Notes: a model not told the origin generated them from the letters alone. Shown: positions 18,101-26,815, counted from the stretch's first letter. The stretch is DNA of 59,937 nucleotides from Bryobacterales bacterium (GCA_003167255.1 PMTR01000018.1:1-59937); one strand, 5' to 3'. Program-made: numbers and translations.

Positions 18101-18219
18101 TGGTGAGCCAGTTCCTGACCTTGTACATCACCCCTGTGATTTACCTCTACCTGGAACGCTTCCAGGAGTGGCTGCAAGGCGAAAACAGGACGGCGCCGGC
18201 GGCGGTAGCCCAAACCTAG
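15118..18219 (+). CDS. RND multidrug efflux permease (AcrB/MdtB-like)
   Basis: A 1033-aa inner-membrane proton-driven transporter of the HAE1 type. It begins with MNISQIFIERPIMTVLVCLS, has the two groups of transmembrane helices around 330-540 and 860-1020, the TM4 motif SVGFVVDDAIVMLENI with the proton-relay Asp pair, and the porter and docking domains between. The length is standard. GTG start at 15118 overlaps the adaptor stop, so both are made from one mRNA. No TolC-like outer-membrane gene or local regulator is adjacent, so the pump must borrow a channel from elsewhere. Confidence 0.93.
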   Translation: MNISQIFIERPIMTVLVCLSIVLFGVVAFRALPVAALPSVDYPTIAVAAALPGASPETMASTVATPLERQFSTISGIQQMSSVNSLGTTQITVQFDLSRTIDAAAQDIQAAISAAGGLLPTTMPRPPTYQKANPADRAILYLSLSSDTLPAYKVSEFADLLLAQRISMVGGVSQVQVLGDQKYAVRVQVDPDQLAAHNIGIDEVQKAISSSNTNLPTGHLDGDKQAFTIESSGGLDRAAQYQPIIVAWRNGVPVRLEQLGNVIDSVENDKIIALMNGKPCVILGINRQPGTNTVDVVDAVNQLLPEFRHEIPASVHLEVAFDASQSIRNSIRDVEFTLLLTVCVVVMVIFLFLRNVSATLIPGAAVPFSIIGTFAVMYLLGYSLNNLSLMALTLSVGFVVDDAIVMLENIVRHMEMGKSRRQAALAAAHEIGFTIISMTLSLVAVFIPVLFLGGIVGRLLHEFSVTIVVAILISGFVSLTLTPMLGSRFLKSEHETRHGWLYHLLESGFNGLTRWYEVTLRIALRFRLVTLAVAVLMLIGTGYLFYTMPTGFIPSQDSSFTFGVIIGPQDISFDSMAQHLRAVSAVLQPDPNVQNVGAFGGTGAGGQGNQAFVFANLKPRDQRKLSVDQFIESLRPRFFSIPGVFTFMQNPPPITVSGQFSTSVYQLTLQSSKLDDIYTWGPQLMAKMQKLPGFVDVNDNDLQVASPQVMVDIDRDRAEALGVTPAQVQDALFSAYGTRQVSVIYAPADQYSVIMEVEKQYQKTPDALSKLYVRSSAGSLVPLDTIVKMRRQVGPLSISHFGQLPATTISFNLRPGFSLGQAAAQVDNAVQELRMPSSISTKFQGTVKEFQSSFRNLSILLIVAILVIYIVLGVLYESFIHPITILSGLPSAVFGALLTLVLFHKELDLYAFVGIIMLFGVVKKNAIMMVDFAISARHGGQNAYDSIWNGCLLRFRPIMMTTVAALFGTLPIALGYGEGADARQPLGLAVVGGLVVSQFLTLYITPVIYLYLERFQEWLQGENRTAPAAVAQT

Positions 18220-18322
18220 TCCCCGGACTCGAGCTGCCAGCCCGCTCTTCTCACAGAAACCCGGGCTGGCGTAGCGCGTCCGGAAATAGGGCTTTTATCG
18301 AAACGCCCTGCAAACCACGCAC

Positions 18323-18387
18323 CGCCGCAAAACGGGGACTGCTACCAATTCCCGCCTTTGGAATTGGATAGCTGTCCCCGGTTTGCC
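18323..18387. repeat. 65-nt palindromic element, copy A
   Basis: The core CGGGGACTGCTACCAATTCC, a short loop and GGAATTGGATAGCTGTCCCC form an imperfect stem of about 20 bp. A copy in the opposite orientation with about three differences lies at 58118-58182. It sits in the gene-free stretch 18220-18516; the rest of that stretch shows no convincing gene. Confidence 0.75.
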
Positions 18388-18516
18388 TACTGGAAGACCG
18401 GCCCATCGTAGCTGAAGTTGCCTTTGTGCCGGATTCTGAGCGTGATGTGATCTACTATCTGATTTCAACCAACAGGCCAGTAGATTGGCCTCGGGTGAGC
18501 CAAATATATAAATGCC

Positions 18517-19152
18517 CTATTTGGGGTACACTCGAAAATCATCGAAATACGTGATGGAATCGGCCAGCGTCCACAAGCCGACTTTGCCGGGGCCGGCGAA
18601 GGTGGCGTCCTGGCCTTCGAGGATCCGCCGGTGGTCGAGGAAGACCTGGAACTTGTTGCCGCGAACCGACACCTTTAAGATGCACCAGGCGTTTGCCAGA
18701 ATGGGGTGCTTGACGCCTGCCATCAGCGGGATGCGGTGGCCGTTTTCCACTTTGTAAACCGCGACATCGTTTTCCAGCGCGTTGGCGCGGGCCAGGTAGT
18801 AGTTGTTGGCATCGCGATACCGCCAGACCACGCCGCCCGCCTGTCCTTCGTGGCCGGAGACGGGTTTGATGCGCACACTCACATCGGCGTCGCGCAGGTT
18901 GGCCCCATCGAAAATCGCCAGCGGGGAGCGCGCACTATTGCCGTCGGTGGAAACCTGGGCCAGTACGTAAGGCTGTGTGGCTGCGGTCCGATCTTTGACG
19001 ATTTCCCAGCGCGGGGCTGCGCCCGTGTCGGTCATCGAGACCGTCCAACCGGGCGGTGTCTTGCCCAGCGGGAAAGTATCGAAATTGATTACCTTACCGG
19101 CCGGAGCAAGCAGACTGAACGACAACAGCCACGCAAGCGCTTTCATATTCAT
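18517..19152 (-). CDS. Secreted jelly-roll (concanavalin-like) protein
   Basis: A 211-aa exported protein with a signal peptide (ALAWLLSFSLLAPAG) and a beta-sandwich sequence similar to LamG/DUF1080-type domains. Features are FDTFPLGKTPPGW near the start, GGVVWRYRDANNYYLARAN in the middle and FAGPGKVGLWTLADSITYFD at the end. Such domains bind or hydrolyse polysaccharides; no catalytic motif is evident. It follows the GH2 gene on the same strand after about 115 bp and may be co-transcribed with it. ATG 19146 is an alternative start. Confidence 0.75.
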   Translation of the reverse strand: MNMKALAWLLSFSLLAPAGKVINFDTFPLGKTPPGWTVSMTDTGAAPRWEIVKDRTAATQPYVLAQVSTDGNSARSPLAIFDGANLRDADVSVRIKPVSGHEGQAGGVVWRYRDANNYYLARANALENDVAVYKVENGHRIPLMAGVKHPILANAWCILKVSVRGNKFQVFLDHRRILEGQDATFAGPGKVGLWTLADSITYFDDFRVYPK

Positions 19153-19267
19153 GTGCAACCGGGCAATGCAGGAAAACTCCTCATCACCCCTGCTTCCTTT
19201 GTACCACAACCAGCGACCAAGAGAGTACCGGGTCCGATAATCATATCGGCGGAAATGCGCCGGCGCG

Positions 19268-21793
19268 CTAGGCTACGGCGAGCCGCAGGGTCGTGGGCGC
19301 CGCGCCGATGGTAGCGGTTGCAGACTGCAAACCGGGCGAACTGGCCGTCACTTGAATTTCGCCGGCTTCTTTCGCAGCCTGCACAATCGCCATCGCCAGT
19401 CCATTGAACGCGCTGCGCTTGCCGGCCTTGTCCGGTTCGTGGCAACTCGGGTCGCCATTGCCGACCCCCAGAAGTTTGCCCTTGCCCGCCACCTGGAAGC
19501 TCACTTCATTACCGGCAGTCGGAACCCTACGGCCCTGCGCATCGACAATCTCGACGGTCAACATGGACACGTCTTCTCCGTCGGCGAAAATCCGGCTGCG
19601 GTCGGGGCGAAGCACGATCCGCGCCGCCGCGCCGGCTGTCTCCCACTTGTCCACCAGAGTCTGATTAATGCGTATGTCTCCGCTACGGATAGCACTAAGA
19701 CCTTTAGCTTCAATTGTCCCAGGCGCATACTTCACCTTCCACATAAGGTGAGTGTTCTTGCCGACGTCCTGGGCGCCCTGGCTCTGACCGTTGAGGAACA
19801 GCTCGACGCGGTCGAGGTTGCTGTGGACCCAGACTTCGATCTCCTGGCCCTCCTTCCCCGCCCAGTTCCAGTGCGGGAAGAGATGCAGCACCGGCTTCGA
19901 TCCCCACCATGCCTGGTAATAGTAAAAGTTGTCCTTGGGGAAACCGCACATATCCATAATGCCGAAATGAGAGTTGATGCACGGCCACCCGTAGGGCGTG
20001 GGCTCACCGCGATAATCGAATCCCGTCCAGGCAAAGCCGCCCGCCAGGAACGGGCGCGCGTCGTAGAACTTCCACCAGGTTTCGGCCGTAGATGCCCAGG
20101 AGGGCTTCTCCGTGTCGTAGGCCTGCACGTAGCCTTTGTCTTTATCGTTGGCATAGATGCCGCGGGTGGAAACCGTCGACGCGGTCTCGGAGCCCACCAT
20201 TGGCAAGTTCGGGTAGTCCTTATGAAACTGATCGATACGCGCCTCATTGTAATTAAAACCTTGAACATCGACCACGTTGGAAGCGCCCTTGCCGCCGTAG
20301 CCGTTGTTCATCGCCTGGGTGACCGGCCGCGAGTCGTCCAGACTGTAGACCAGCCGCTTCATGGTGGTCTCGATGCGCGCTCCGCGCTCGGTGCCTTGTT
20401 CCGGTTCCTCGTTGCCGAGCGACCAGATCACGATGGAGGGATGGTTGCGGTGGCAGCGGATCATGCGTTCGAGCTGGCTGAGCCCCTCGGGGGTGGAATC
20501 CATGAGGCGGGTCTCGCACATCATGATCATGCCGAGGCGGTCGCAGGCATCCACCAGTTCCGGCGTGGGCGGATTGTGCGACGTGCGGTAGGCGTTCGAA
20601 CCCATGTCCTTCAGCCGCTCAATGCGGTAAGACTGGATGCGGTCGGGCAACGCGGCGCCCACGCCGGCATGGTCCTGGTGGTTACACGTTCCTTTAATTA
20701 ATACGTGCTTCTCATTGAGAAAGAAGCCGTTGTTGGCATCGAAGCGAACTGAGCGAATACCGAAGGGGGTGCTATAGCTGTCCACTTCCACGCCGGCCGA
20801 TTCCACGCTGGTTTCGAGCCGGTAGAGATTGGGTTGCTCAATCGACCAAAGTGCTGGCGAGGCCACATCGGTGCGCTGCTCAAAAGCGTGCCAACTCCAC
20901 GCTGGGATGGCCACCGGCGGCGCGGCGATGGTCGCGGCTACCTTCCCGGCGGGATCGAGAATGCGGGAAACCACCCGGCAGTTGCGCGTGCCGCCGGTTT
21001 CGTTATTGACCTCGGTCGAGATGCGGACGATGGCCGGCGCCGCGGGCCGCACCTCCGCGCGCACGAACGTGCCCCAGTGCGCCACGTGCACGGGGTTGGT
21101 CTTGGTGAGCCAGACGTGGCGATAGATGCCCGCGCCTTCATAGAACCAGCCGTCGCCCAGGGTGGCGTCGACGCGTACCAGCAGCACGTTCTTCCCGCCA
21201 TAATTCGCATGGTCGGTGATGTCGTAGCGGAAGGGGGCGTAGCCGCTGAAATTTCTGCCCAGGTAATGGCCGTTGAGGATGACGATGGAATCGCGATAGA
21301 CCCCGTCGAATTCGAGCGCCAGGCGGCGGCCCAGATCGGCTGCCGGCAGATCGAAGACACGGCGGTACCAGCCGATGGACGTGGCCGGATACTTGCGGCC
21401 CAACGGGTGGCAGCCGTGAGCGACCAGCGAGCGGTCGTTTTCGAACGGCAGATCGATGGCCCAGTCGTGCGGGAGGTCGGCCTTTTGCCAGGCATTGTCA
21501 TCGAAATTCGCGCTCGAAATATCCGGCGTGCCGCGCGGCGCCTGGATGACGCTGCCGGATTTCGCGAACGTCTCTCCGCCCGAGCCGTACAAGAAATCCT
21601 GCGCCGGATCGTCGGCGTGGCCAAAGTGGAACCGCCAGCCGAAATCGAGTAACAGGCGCTCGCGCCCGGCGGCGGGAGCGGCAGCGGGCGGTGCATCGGC
21701 GGGCTGCGATTGCGCGCCGGCGTTTCCCTGCCCCGCGGCGGCGGCCGACGCCGCCAGAGTGTTCTTGAGGAGATCCCTGCGTGTCCAGTTCAT
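19268..21793 (-). CDS. Glycoside hydrolase family 2, beta-galactosidase-like
   Basis: An 841-aa secreted enzyme with a twin-arginine signal (NWTRRDLLKNTLAASAAA), then a sugar-binding jelly-roll domain (about 45-220), an immunoglobulin-like domain, the TIM barrel (about 330-610) and C-terminal beta domains. The acid/base Glu is in VIWSLGNEEPEQ at about 461, and the nucleophile Glu in MVGSETAST at about 533, both typical of GH2. The substrate may be a beta-galactoside, but GH2 also includes beta-glucuronidases and mannosidases, and this cannot be settled from sequence alone. Confidence 0.88.
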   Translation of the reverse strand: MNWTRRDLLKNTLAASAAAAGQGNAGAQSQPADAPPAAAPAAGRERLLLDFGWRFHFGHADDPAQDFLYGSGGETFAKSGSVIQAPRGTPDISSANFDDNAWQKADLPHDWAIDLPFENDRSLVAHGCHPLGRKYPATSIGWYRRVFDLPAADLGRRLALEFDGVYRDSIVILNGHYLGRNFSGYAPFRYDITDHANYGGKNVLLVRVDATLGDGWFYEGAGIYRHVWLTKTNPVHVAHWGTFVRAEVRPAAPAIVRISTEVNNETGGTRNCRVVSRILDPAGKVAATIAAPPVAIPAWSWHAFEQRTDVASPALWSIEQPNLYRLETSVESAGVEVDSYSTPFGIRSVRFDANNGFFLNEKHVLIKGTCNHQDHAGVGAALPDRIQSYRIERLKDMGSNAYRTSHNPPTPELVDACDRLGMIMMCETRLMDSTPEGLSQLERMIRCHRNHPSIVIWSLGNEEPEQGTERGARIETTMKRLVYSLDDSRPVTQAMNNGYGGKGASNVVDVQGFNYNEARIDQFHKDYPNLPMVGSETASTVSTRGIYANDKDKGYVQAYDTEKPSWASTAETWWKFYDARPFLAGGFAWTGFDYRGEPTPYGWPCINSHFGIMDMCGFPKDNFYYYQAWWGSKPVLHLFPHWNWAGKEGQEIEVWVHSNLDRVELFLNGQSQGAQDVGKNTHLMWKVKYAPGTIEAKGLSAIRSGDIRINQTLVDKWETAGAAARIVLRPDRSRIFADGEDVSMLTVEIVDAQGRRVPTAGNEVSFQVAGKGKLLGVGNGDPSCHEPDKAGKRSAFNGLAMAIVQAAKEAGEIQVTASSPGLQSATATIGAAPTTLRLAVA

Positions 21794-21831
21794 GTTCAGT
21801 CCTGAGGGTCACGATAACATGAGGCTGCGCC

Positions 21832-22070
21832 GCCGCGACCGTCAGGGAGCGGAGGGCATGGACAACGGAAATTCGTGGAACACCAGCCGCACCTTGCCCT
21901 CCTCCGTTGGCAAAACTTCTTTCATCATGGCGGCGAATCGCGACTGGCGCCAAGAGTCCCATGATTGGATGCTCCCCCATACCTCTGAGACGATCAGTCA
22001 GCCCTAGAGATAGTGCCTTGACCAAGTGACTTGGTGCTAGTGGAACTCCGCTCCCTTACGGTCGCGGCTC
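21832..22070. repeat. Gene-free stretch bracketed by inverted repeat copies
   Basis: The stretch 21794-22137 has no convincing intact gene. GCCGCGACCGTCAGGGAGCG (21832-21851) and CGCTCCCTTACGGTCGCGGC (22049-22068) are the inverted copies of the 21-bp repeat family also seen at 9191 and 43563. Between them the minus strand can be read as a short peptide ending KVRLVFHEFPLSMPSAP, reminiscent of DsbA-type thioredoxin proteins, but it is too short to call a gene. Confidence 0.5.
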
Positions 22071-22137
22071 GGTGTGGTTGCGTGAGCGGCTGAAAGACGG
22101 GTGTTCGTCAAAAGCACAAAATCATGCGGTCGGAGCC

Positions 22138-22965
22138 CTAGTTCGGAGTCGGCTCCTTGTTCGCGCGCTCAATGACCAGGGTCTTCTGCATCTGCTTTCC
22201 CGCCTCCAGCTTCAGGCCAAGTTTTTTCACAACGGCAAATGCTATGTTCGGATCGGTGCCCCATGGGCCCGTTATCTCGTGGCTCCAGTCCTCATCGAAC
22301 TTGTAACGCTCAGTGATCCCGGTCTTATCAAATACGTGGGCGCCCGCGAGCATAGATAGAAAACCCGCCAAGTCGGCCAGAGATCCTGATTTCCTCTTGA
22401 AGACGCCCACCTGATGGAACTCTGTGTCGGTTTCGGCTTCGGTCGACGGAACCAATTTCAGATCACCGTTTCCCCGCAGCAGATTAAGGATGGACCTTTC
22501 CCTATCCACCATTTTCCAACGAAGCCCGAGGCGTTGGACCAGCACGGTTCGAAGCATCGCTCCCGCCGTCTCTATTGTGGTCCCAACCGGTGCTATCGCC
22601 TCTATCTGGTAAAATTCATCCTCCATCCAAGCGAGTGATTCGCAGTGGTAGGGCGTCAGAAGGGGAGAAAATGCGTATCGCAAAATCCTGTCCAGTGAGT
22701 CTTCACCCAAAAGTCTTACGCCTGTGTACTTCACAGGACGCCTCTCTCTGAAGTTGACCTGGTGTTTCCCCCCCCCCAAATCTGTGACAACCGCACCGTC
22801 CATCACGTTCCCAACGTGTTTGAGCGAAGCGACTTCAAATGCCGGCTCAGCAGGGGCCGCCGCGTGCGTTTGGGCGGTGCTATGCGCGGCAAGAGCAACC
22901 AGCAACAAGGAAAGCACGGTTACTCCGCGTGATGCGCGCGCTATGTGGACCTCGTTCGTCTTCAT
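22138..22965 (-). CDS. TIGR03435 family exported protein
   Basis: A 275-aa exported protein: signal peptide (TVLSLLLVALAAHSTAQT), then the family pattern FEVASLKHVG near the start, RILRYAF, LLRTVLVQRLGLRWK in the middle, and VFDKTGITERYKFDEDW before the C-terminal KLGLKLEAGKQMQKTLVIE. The family is expanded in soil Acidobacteria and has no known function. ATG 22965 follows AGAGGGCGGAA. It is the last gene of a same-strand set with an AraC regulator, redoxin and Cys-rich peptide. The middle region is AT-richer than the surroundings. Confidence 0.85.
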   Translation of the reverse strand: MKTNEVHIARASRGVTVLSLLLVALAAHSTAQTHAAAPAEPAFEVASLKHVGNVMDGAVVTDLGGGKHQVNFRERRPVKYTGVRLLGEDSLDRILRYAFSPLLTPYHCESLAWMEDEFYQIEAIAPVGTTIETAGAMLRTVLVQRLGLRWKMVDRERSILNLLRGNGDLKLVPSTEAETDTEFHQVGVFKRKSGSLADLAGFLSMLAGAHVFDKTGITERYKFDEDWSHEITGPWGTDPNIAFAVVKKLGLKLEAGKQMQKTLVIERANKEPTPN

Positions 22966-23112
22966 TTCCGCCCTCTGTTCTACTGTTGCCTGTGTAGCGA
23001 CGAGCCGCGCCGGCTTGCCCGCATGGCTCGCCAAGGCACCTCGCGCCCGAGCCGCGCAGTCTGTTGCGCGGCCCAAACGCACCTTTAACCAATTCGATGA
23101 TTTACAACTCGC

Positions 23113-23379
23113 CTAGTTCTCCTGGGGGGCGGTGCATCCGAACGTGGTGAGCCAGCAGTTCCCCCAAAAGTCAATGTTGATGCTGGTGCAATCGTAGCTG
23201 CCTGTGTTGGAAGAGCCGGTACCACAGTTGCAGTAGCAGTCATACTCTATCGCGCCTATATAGCAAGAGTAGTAAGCTGACCCAGCGAGCGCTGTTGTGA
23301 CCAGCGTAGTCGCCAGCACCGCCAATAATGCAAGACGCGCCAATTTGGCACCTATCACTCGTTTCAAACCGTTGAGCAT
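23113..23379 (-). CDS. Small secreted cysteine-rich peptide
   Basis: An 88-aa peptide with a clear signal peptide (basic start, then ARLALLAVLATTLVTTALAG, probable cut near residue 32). The mature part of about 56 residues holds seven Cys (39, 48, 50, 52, 64, 75, 82), many Tyr and Gly, and the run YDCYCNCGTGSS. It has a strong ribosome site (AGGAGG) 6-8 bp before the ATG. I do not recognise a family. The redoxin with a CxxC motif directly upstream suggests that disulfides in this peptide could be made or reduced by it. Confidence 0.75.
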   Translation of the reverse strand: MLNGLKRVIGAKLARLALLAVLATTLVTTALAGSAYYSCYIGAIEYDCYCNCGTGSSNTGSYDCTSINIDFWGNCWLTTFGCTAPQEN

Positions 23380-23515
23380 ATAGCTCCTCCTGATAGAATC
23401 GTGGGTAGAAAACAATCTACCCGGGCTGGGGCCGCTGGTTATCTGGCGTTGCATGCCCTGGCGCAAAGCCAATACCCTTCCGGGGCGAACCATGGCGAGA
23501 GAAGCATCGGAGATG

Positions 23516-24043
23516 TTAGGTTCGGAGTTTCCCGGCAATTCCGGCTGCCACTATCTTCAGTACATCCTTCTCGCGAGATGAATCAAGCCTTCCCTCGAAG
23601 ACCCGCCGGACAATTCCGTTCGCATCGACGATAAGCACTATCGGCGTGCTGGATAGTTCGTCGATGACTGGCGCGCGATAGACGCCGTCTAGGTTGACGT
23701 GCTGCCCGGACAAGGTGTCCTTCACTAATTCAGGGGCATCACGCGAAATAGCGGAGATCGCGAGGTTTTGCGGTCTGCGCCCTGGGATCTCAGTGAGCTG
23801 CCGGTAAAACGGCATGCTCTCCTCGCAAAAATGACAATGCGTGCTAATGAAGAACACAACGTTAACTGCAGAGGACTTCCAGTCCAGGCGCGCCACGGCC
23901 AGATGCTTGCCGACTAGTTGAGTAGCAGCCGTCCGGGCGCCGCCAGGGCGCCTGGTTCCGAGCCTACCTTCCAGAAGGAGGCCCAGCGCCACGACGGACA
24001 CCGCGATCAGACAAATGTGAGTTGCGCGTTCGAGTGTTGACAT
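23516..24043 (-). CDS. Membrane-anchored redoxin with CxxC active site
   Basis: A 175-aa protein with one N-terminal transmembrane helix (about 9-25) and a thioredoxin-like domain of the TlpA/redoxin kind. The active site is CHFC (Cys70-Cys73) in NVVFFISTHCHFCEES. The cis-Pro region is STPIVLIVDANGIV. It probably acts on the outside of the inner membrane as a thiol reductase or oxidase. It precedes the Cys-rich peptide by 136 bp. ATG 24055 is an alternative start. Confidence 0.8.
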   Translation of the reverse strand: MSTLERATHICLIAVSVVALGLLLEGRLGTRRPGGARTAATQLVGKHLAVARLDWKSSAVNVVFFISTHCHFCEESMPFYRQLTEIPGRRPQNLAISAISRDAPELVKDTLSGQHVNLDGVYRAPVIDELSSTPIVLIVDANGIVRRVFEGRLDSSREKDVLKIVAAGIAGKLRT

Positions 24044-24250
24044 AATTAACGCCATTTCCGTTGTCAAAGGCCAGGATATGTTAGTGTGTTTATGCAATGC
24101 AGCACTACGCTAGATTCTTTCGTCCTGGTGAGGTATGTCTATGTTCCCGGGTCTGATTATCAACCCTTTACCCGTCCCGTTCAAGTACCAAACACTTTGC
24201 AATTTGTGCTATCTCTTTGCATTTTGTGCCGTCTAGCGTCGGATGCCGCC

Positions 24251-24646
24251 TTATGGCCGACCACGAACATATCGCCGGCTCCTCCGAAATTCGCTGGGCG
24301 TCATGCCGTACCATTCGCGAAAGGTGCGCGCAAATACGTCGAGACGCGGGATGCCGGATCGCGCAGCTACTTCCTTCAGAGGTAAAGCCCGTCTAGCGGA
24401 GAGTAACTCGCCTGCAACCTGCATCCGCATCCTCAGGACCATCCGCTTAGGGCTCGATTTAGTTTCAACCCGGAACAAACGCGAGAATCCCGAACGCGAG
24501 AGACCGGCATGGCTTGCGATATCGGCGACCGTCAGCGAACAACGATGCAGGTTGGCATCCATGAAGCAGAGGGCTTCGCCGATCCTCGGCTCGAGGGCGC
24601 GGAAGGAGTCTTCCTCGCGTTGAGCACCGGCAGTGGGAGAAGCCAT
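24251..24646 (-). CDS. AraC family regulator, DNA-binding domain only
   Basis: A 131-aa protein that is nearly all AraC-type DNA-binding domain. The first helix-turn-helix is in LTVADIASHAGLSRSGFSR and the second in ARTFREWYGMTPSEFRRS. A ligand-binding N-terminal domain is absent, so it is shorter than most AraC proteins and resembles MarA/SoxS-sized regulators. GAGGAAAAG about 5 bp before ATG 24646 supports the start. It heads the same-strand cassette of redoxin, Cys-rich peptide and TIGR03435 protein, and may control it; the 207-bp gap leaves room for a separate promoter. The AT-rich stretch 24720-24820 probably holds its own promoter. Confidence 0.82.
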   Translation of the reverse strand: MASPTAGAQREEDSFRALEPRIGEALCFMDANLHRCSLTVADIASHAGLSRSGFSRLFRVETKSSPKRMVLRMRMQVAGELLSARRALPLKEVAARSGIPRLDVFARTFREWYGMTPSEFRRSRRYVRGRP

Positions 24647-24889
24647 CAACTTTTCCTCATGGGCTGATGGCCACCCGCTGAAATTCCTGGCACGCCGGAT
24701 TGAGCTTGGATAACAACCTGCCGAGCGTTCCCGCCGGGTACCATAAGTACTAATACCATGGATTGTAGTGGAAAACAATAGTAAAATAGATTAATATCCT
24801 CAGCTATAATGAAGCTCTCTTGATCCGGCTCGACCGGCGAGCCTTACCTGCTGGCCGGGCGGCCGGGCACGGTCCGTGATTACACCGTC

Positions 24890-26815
24890 TTAGCGGGCTT
24901 GGGCGGGGCGGACGGCAGCATCGTTAGCAGCACTCGCACTCTTCTGCGTTGCCGCCAGCACGGGGCGAAGCTTCTCCATGGCCGCGTCCGCCGTGATGCC
25001 GTACTTAGCGCGTAGCGGGTCGATCTTACCGTGCTCGATGAACTGGTCGGGCCAGCCGATCCGCACTACCGGCGTCGACAGCCTCAAGTTACTCAGCTCT
25101 TCCAAGACCGCGCTGCCAAAGCCGCCGCACAGAACATGGTCTTCGAGCGTGAGGATGACGTCGACACTGCGGGCGAAGAATTCCAGCATTTCGACGTCGA
25201 TCGGCTTGGTGAAACGGGCGTTGATCACTGCCGCGGAAATACCTTCGCCCCACAACTTACGCGCGACCTCTTCAGCCATCGGAACCAGCGCGCCCAGCGC
25301 GAAGATCGCCACGCGGTCGTTGTCGCTGTTCTGAATCAACTCGGCCTTGCCGATGGGAATCAGGCTGGGAACATCCTTGACGGGCGTGCCGGGGCCCACG
25401 CCGCGCGGGTAGCGAACCGCAATCGGACCGTCCCAGTGCATGGCCGTGAAGAGCATGTCGGCCAGCTCGTCCTCGTCCTTGGGCACCATGTGGACCATGT
25501 TCGGGATGCCGCGGAGATAGCTGATGTCGAACAGGCCGTGGTGCGTGGGACCGTCGTCGGCCGACAGGCTGCCGCGATCCATGCAGAAAACCACCGGCAG
25601 GTTTTGCAGGCAGACATCGTGGACGATCGGGTCGAAAGCGCGTTGCAGGAAGGTCGAGTAAATCGCGCAGAAAGGTTTGAAGCCTTTAGCGGCCAGGCCG
25701 GCGGCGAATAAGACCGCGTGCTCCTCGGCGATGCCGACGTCGAAGTACTTGTCGGGATGGTGCTGCTGGAAGCGGTCCAGGCCGGTGCCGTTGGGCATGG
25801 CGGCCGTAATCGCCACGACTTTGTCGTTATAGTCGGCTAACTTCACCATGGTGTCGGCGAAGACTTCCGAGTAAGTCCGGCGGCTGAGCGGCTTGGTTTC
25901 GCCCGTCTCGGGATCGTACGGGCCCAGGCCGTGAAACTTCTTCTGCTTCTGCAGGGCCGGCTCGAAGCCTTTGCCTTTCTGCGTGAGAACGTGTAACAGA
26001 ACCGGGCGATCCTGCTTCTTGAGAAACTCCAGGGTCTTGATCAGCGTGGAAATGTCATGGCCGCCGATGGGGCCATAGTATTTGAGCCCCAGCTCTTCAA
26101 AGATCACGCTGGGCCACAACATGCTCTTAGCGGCCTCTTCGGCTTTGCGCGCCATACGCAGGGCGATCTTACCACCCACCATTTCGACAAACTTACCGGC
26201 GCGGTCGTGCAGATAGTCGTAGCGCGGGCTGGTGACGATGCCGTGCAGATAACTGGCGATGGCGCCCACATTCTTGTCGATGGACCACTCATTATCGTTG
26301 AGCACCACGATCATGCGGCGCGTGTGGTGGGCGATGTTGTTGAGCGCTTCGTAGGTGATGCCGCAGGTGAAAGCCGCGTCGCCGGCGACGGCCACCACGT
26401 GTTCTTTGCCGCCTGTCTTGTCGCGCGCCACGGCCATTCCCAGCGCGGCCGAAAGCGCCGTGCCGGCGTGCCCCGCGCCGTAGCAGTCGTGCGGGCTCTC
26501 GGTGCGCAGCATGAAGCCGTTGAGGCCGCCGGGCGTGCGGATGGTGGAGAAGCGCTCGCGCCGGCCGGTGAGCAGCTTGTGAATGTAGGCCTGGTGGCTG
26601 ACGTCGAAGAGGACGCTGTCGGCGGGCGTCGAGAAGACGTAGTGCAGCGCGATGGACAGCTCCACCACGCCGAGATTGGGACCGAGGTGCCCGCCGTTGG
26701 CGGACAGCACCGTAATCAGCTCTTCGCGGATTTCACCGGCCAGTTGTTCCAGCTCCGTAACCGAGAGCCGTTTGACGTGGTCGGGCGAATCGATCAGATC
26801 GAGAATGCGTGGCAT
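24890..26815 (-). CDS. dxs: 1-deoxy-D-xylulose-5-phosphate synthase
   Basis: A 641-aa thiamine-diphosphate enzyme that makes DXP from pyruvate and glyceraldehyde 3-phosphate, the first step of the MEP isoprenoid pathway. The thiamine/metal motif is GDAAFTCGITYEALNNIAHH with IVVLNDNEWSID. The pyrimidine-binding domain has FDVGIAEEHAVLFAAGLA, and a transketolase C-domain follows. The length is normal for DXS. The isoprenoid link fits the hopanoid glycosyltransferase elsewhere in the window. It stands alone on the minus strand. Confidence 0.96.
   Translation of the reverse strand: MPRILDLIDSPDHVKRLSVTELEQLAGEIREELITVLSANGGHLGPNLGVVELSIALHYVFSTPADSVLFDVSHQAYIHKLLTGRRERFSTIRTPGGLNGFMLRTESPHDCYGAGHAGTALSAALGMAVARDKTGGKEHVVAVAGDAAFTCGITYEALNNIAHHTRRMIVVLNDNEWSIDKNVGAIASYLHGIVTSPRYDYLHDRAGKFVEMVGGKIALRMARKAEEAAKSMLWPSVIFEELGLKYYGPIGGHDISTLIKTLEFLKKQDRPVLLHVLTQKGKGFEPALQKQKKFHGLGPYDPETGETKPLSRRTYSEVFADTMVKLADYNDKVVAITAAMPNGTGLDRFQQHHPDKYFDVGIAEEHAVLFAAGLAAKGFKPFCAIYSTFLQRAFDPIVHDVCLQNLPVVFCMDRGSLSADDGPTHHGLFDISYLRGIPNMVHMVPKDEDELADMLFTAMHWDGPIAVRYPRGVGPGTPVKDVPSLIPIGKAELIQNSDNDRVAIFALGALVPMAEEVARKLWGEGISAAVINARFTKPIDVEMLEFFARSVDVILTLEDHVLCGGFGSAVLEELSNLRLSTPVVRIGWPDQFIEHGKIDPLRAKYGITADAAMEKLRPVLAATQKSASAANDAAVRPAQAR

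Noticed and set aside
15937-18213. A 758-aa open frame on the minus strand opposite the RND permease
   Set aside because: It is a shadow of the permease: the sequence is His/Asp/Glu-rich without a domain, and the opposite strand has a full conserved protein. High GC at third positions leaves long antisense frames.
21842-21928. Short minus-strand reading ending KVRLVFHEFPLSMPSAP, like a DsbA thioredoxin fragment
   Set aside because: Only about 28-40 codons, no active-site Cys and no start with ribosome site. Could be a gene remnant, but not enough to annotate.
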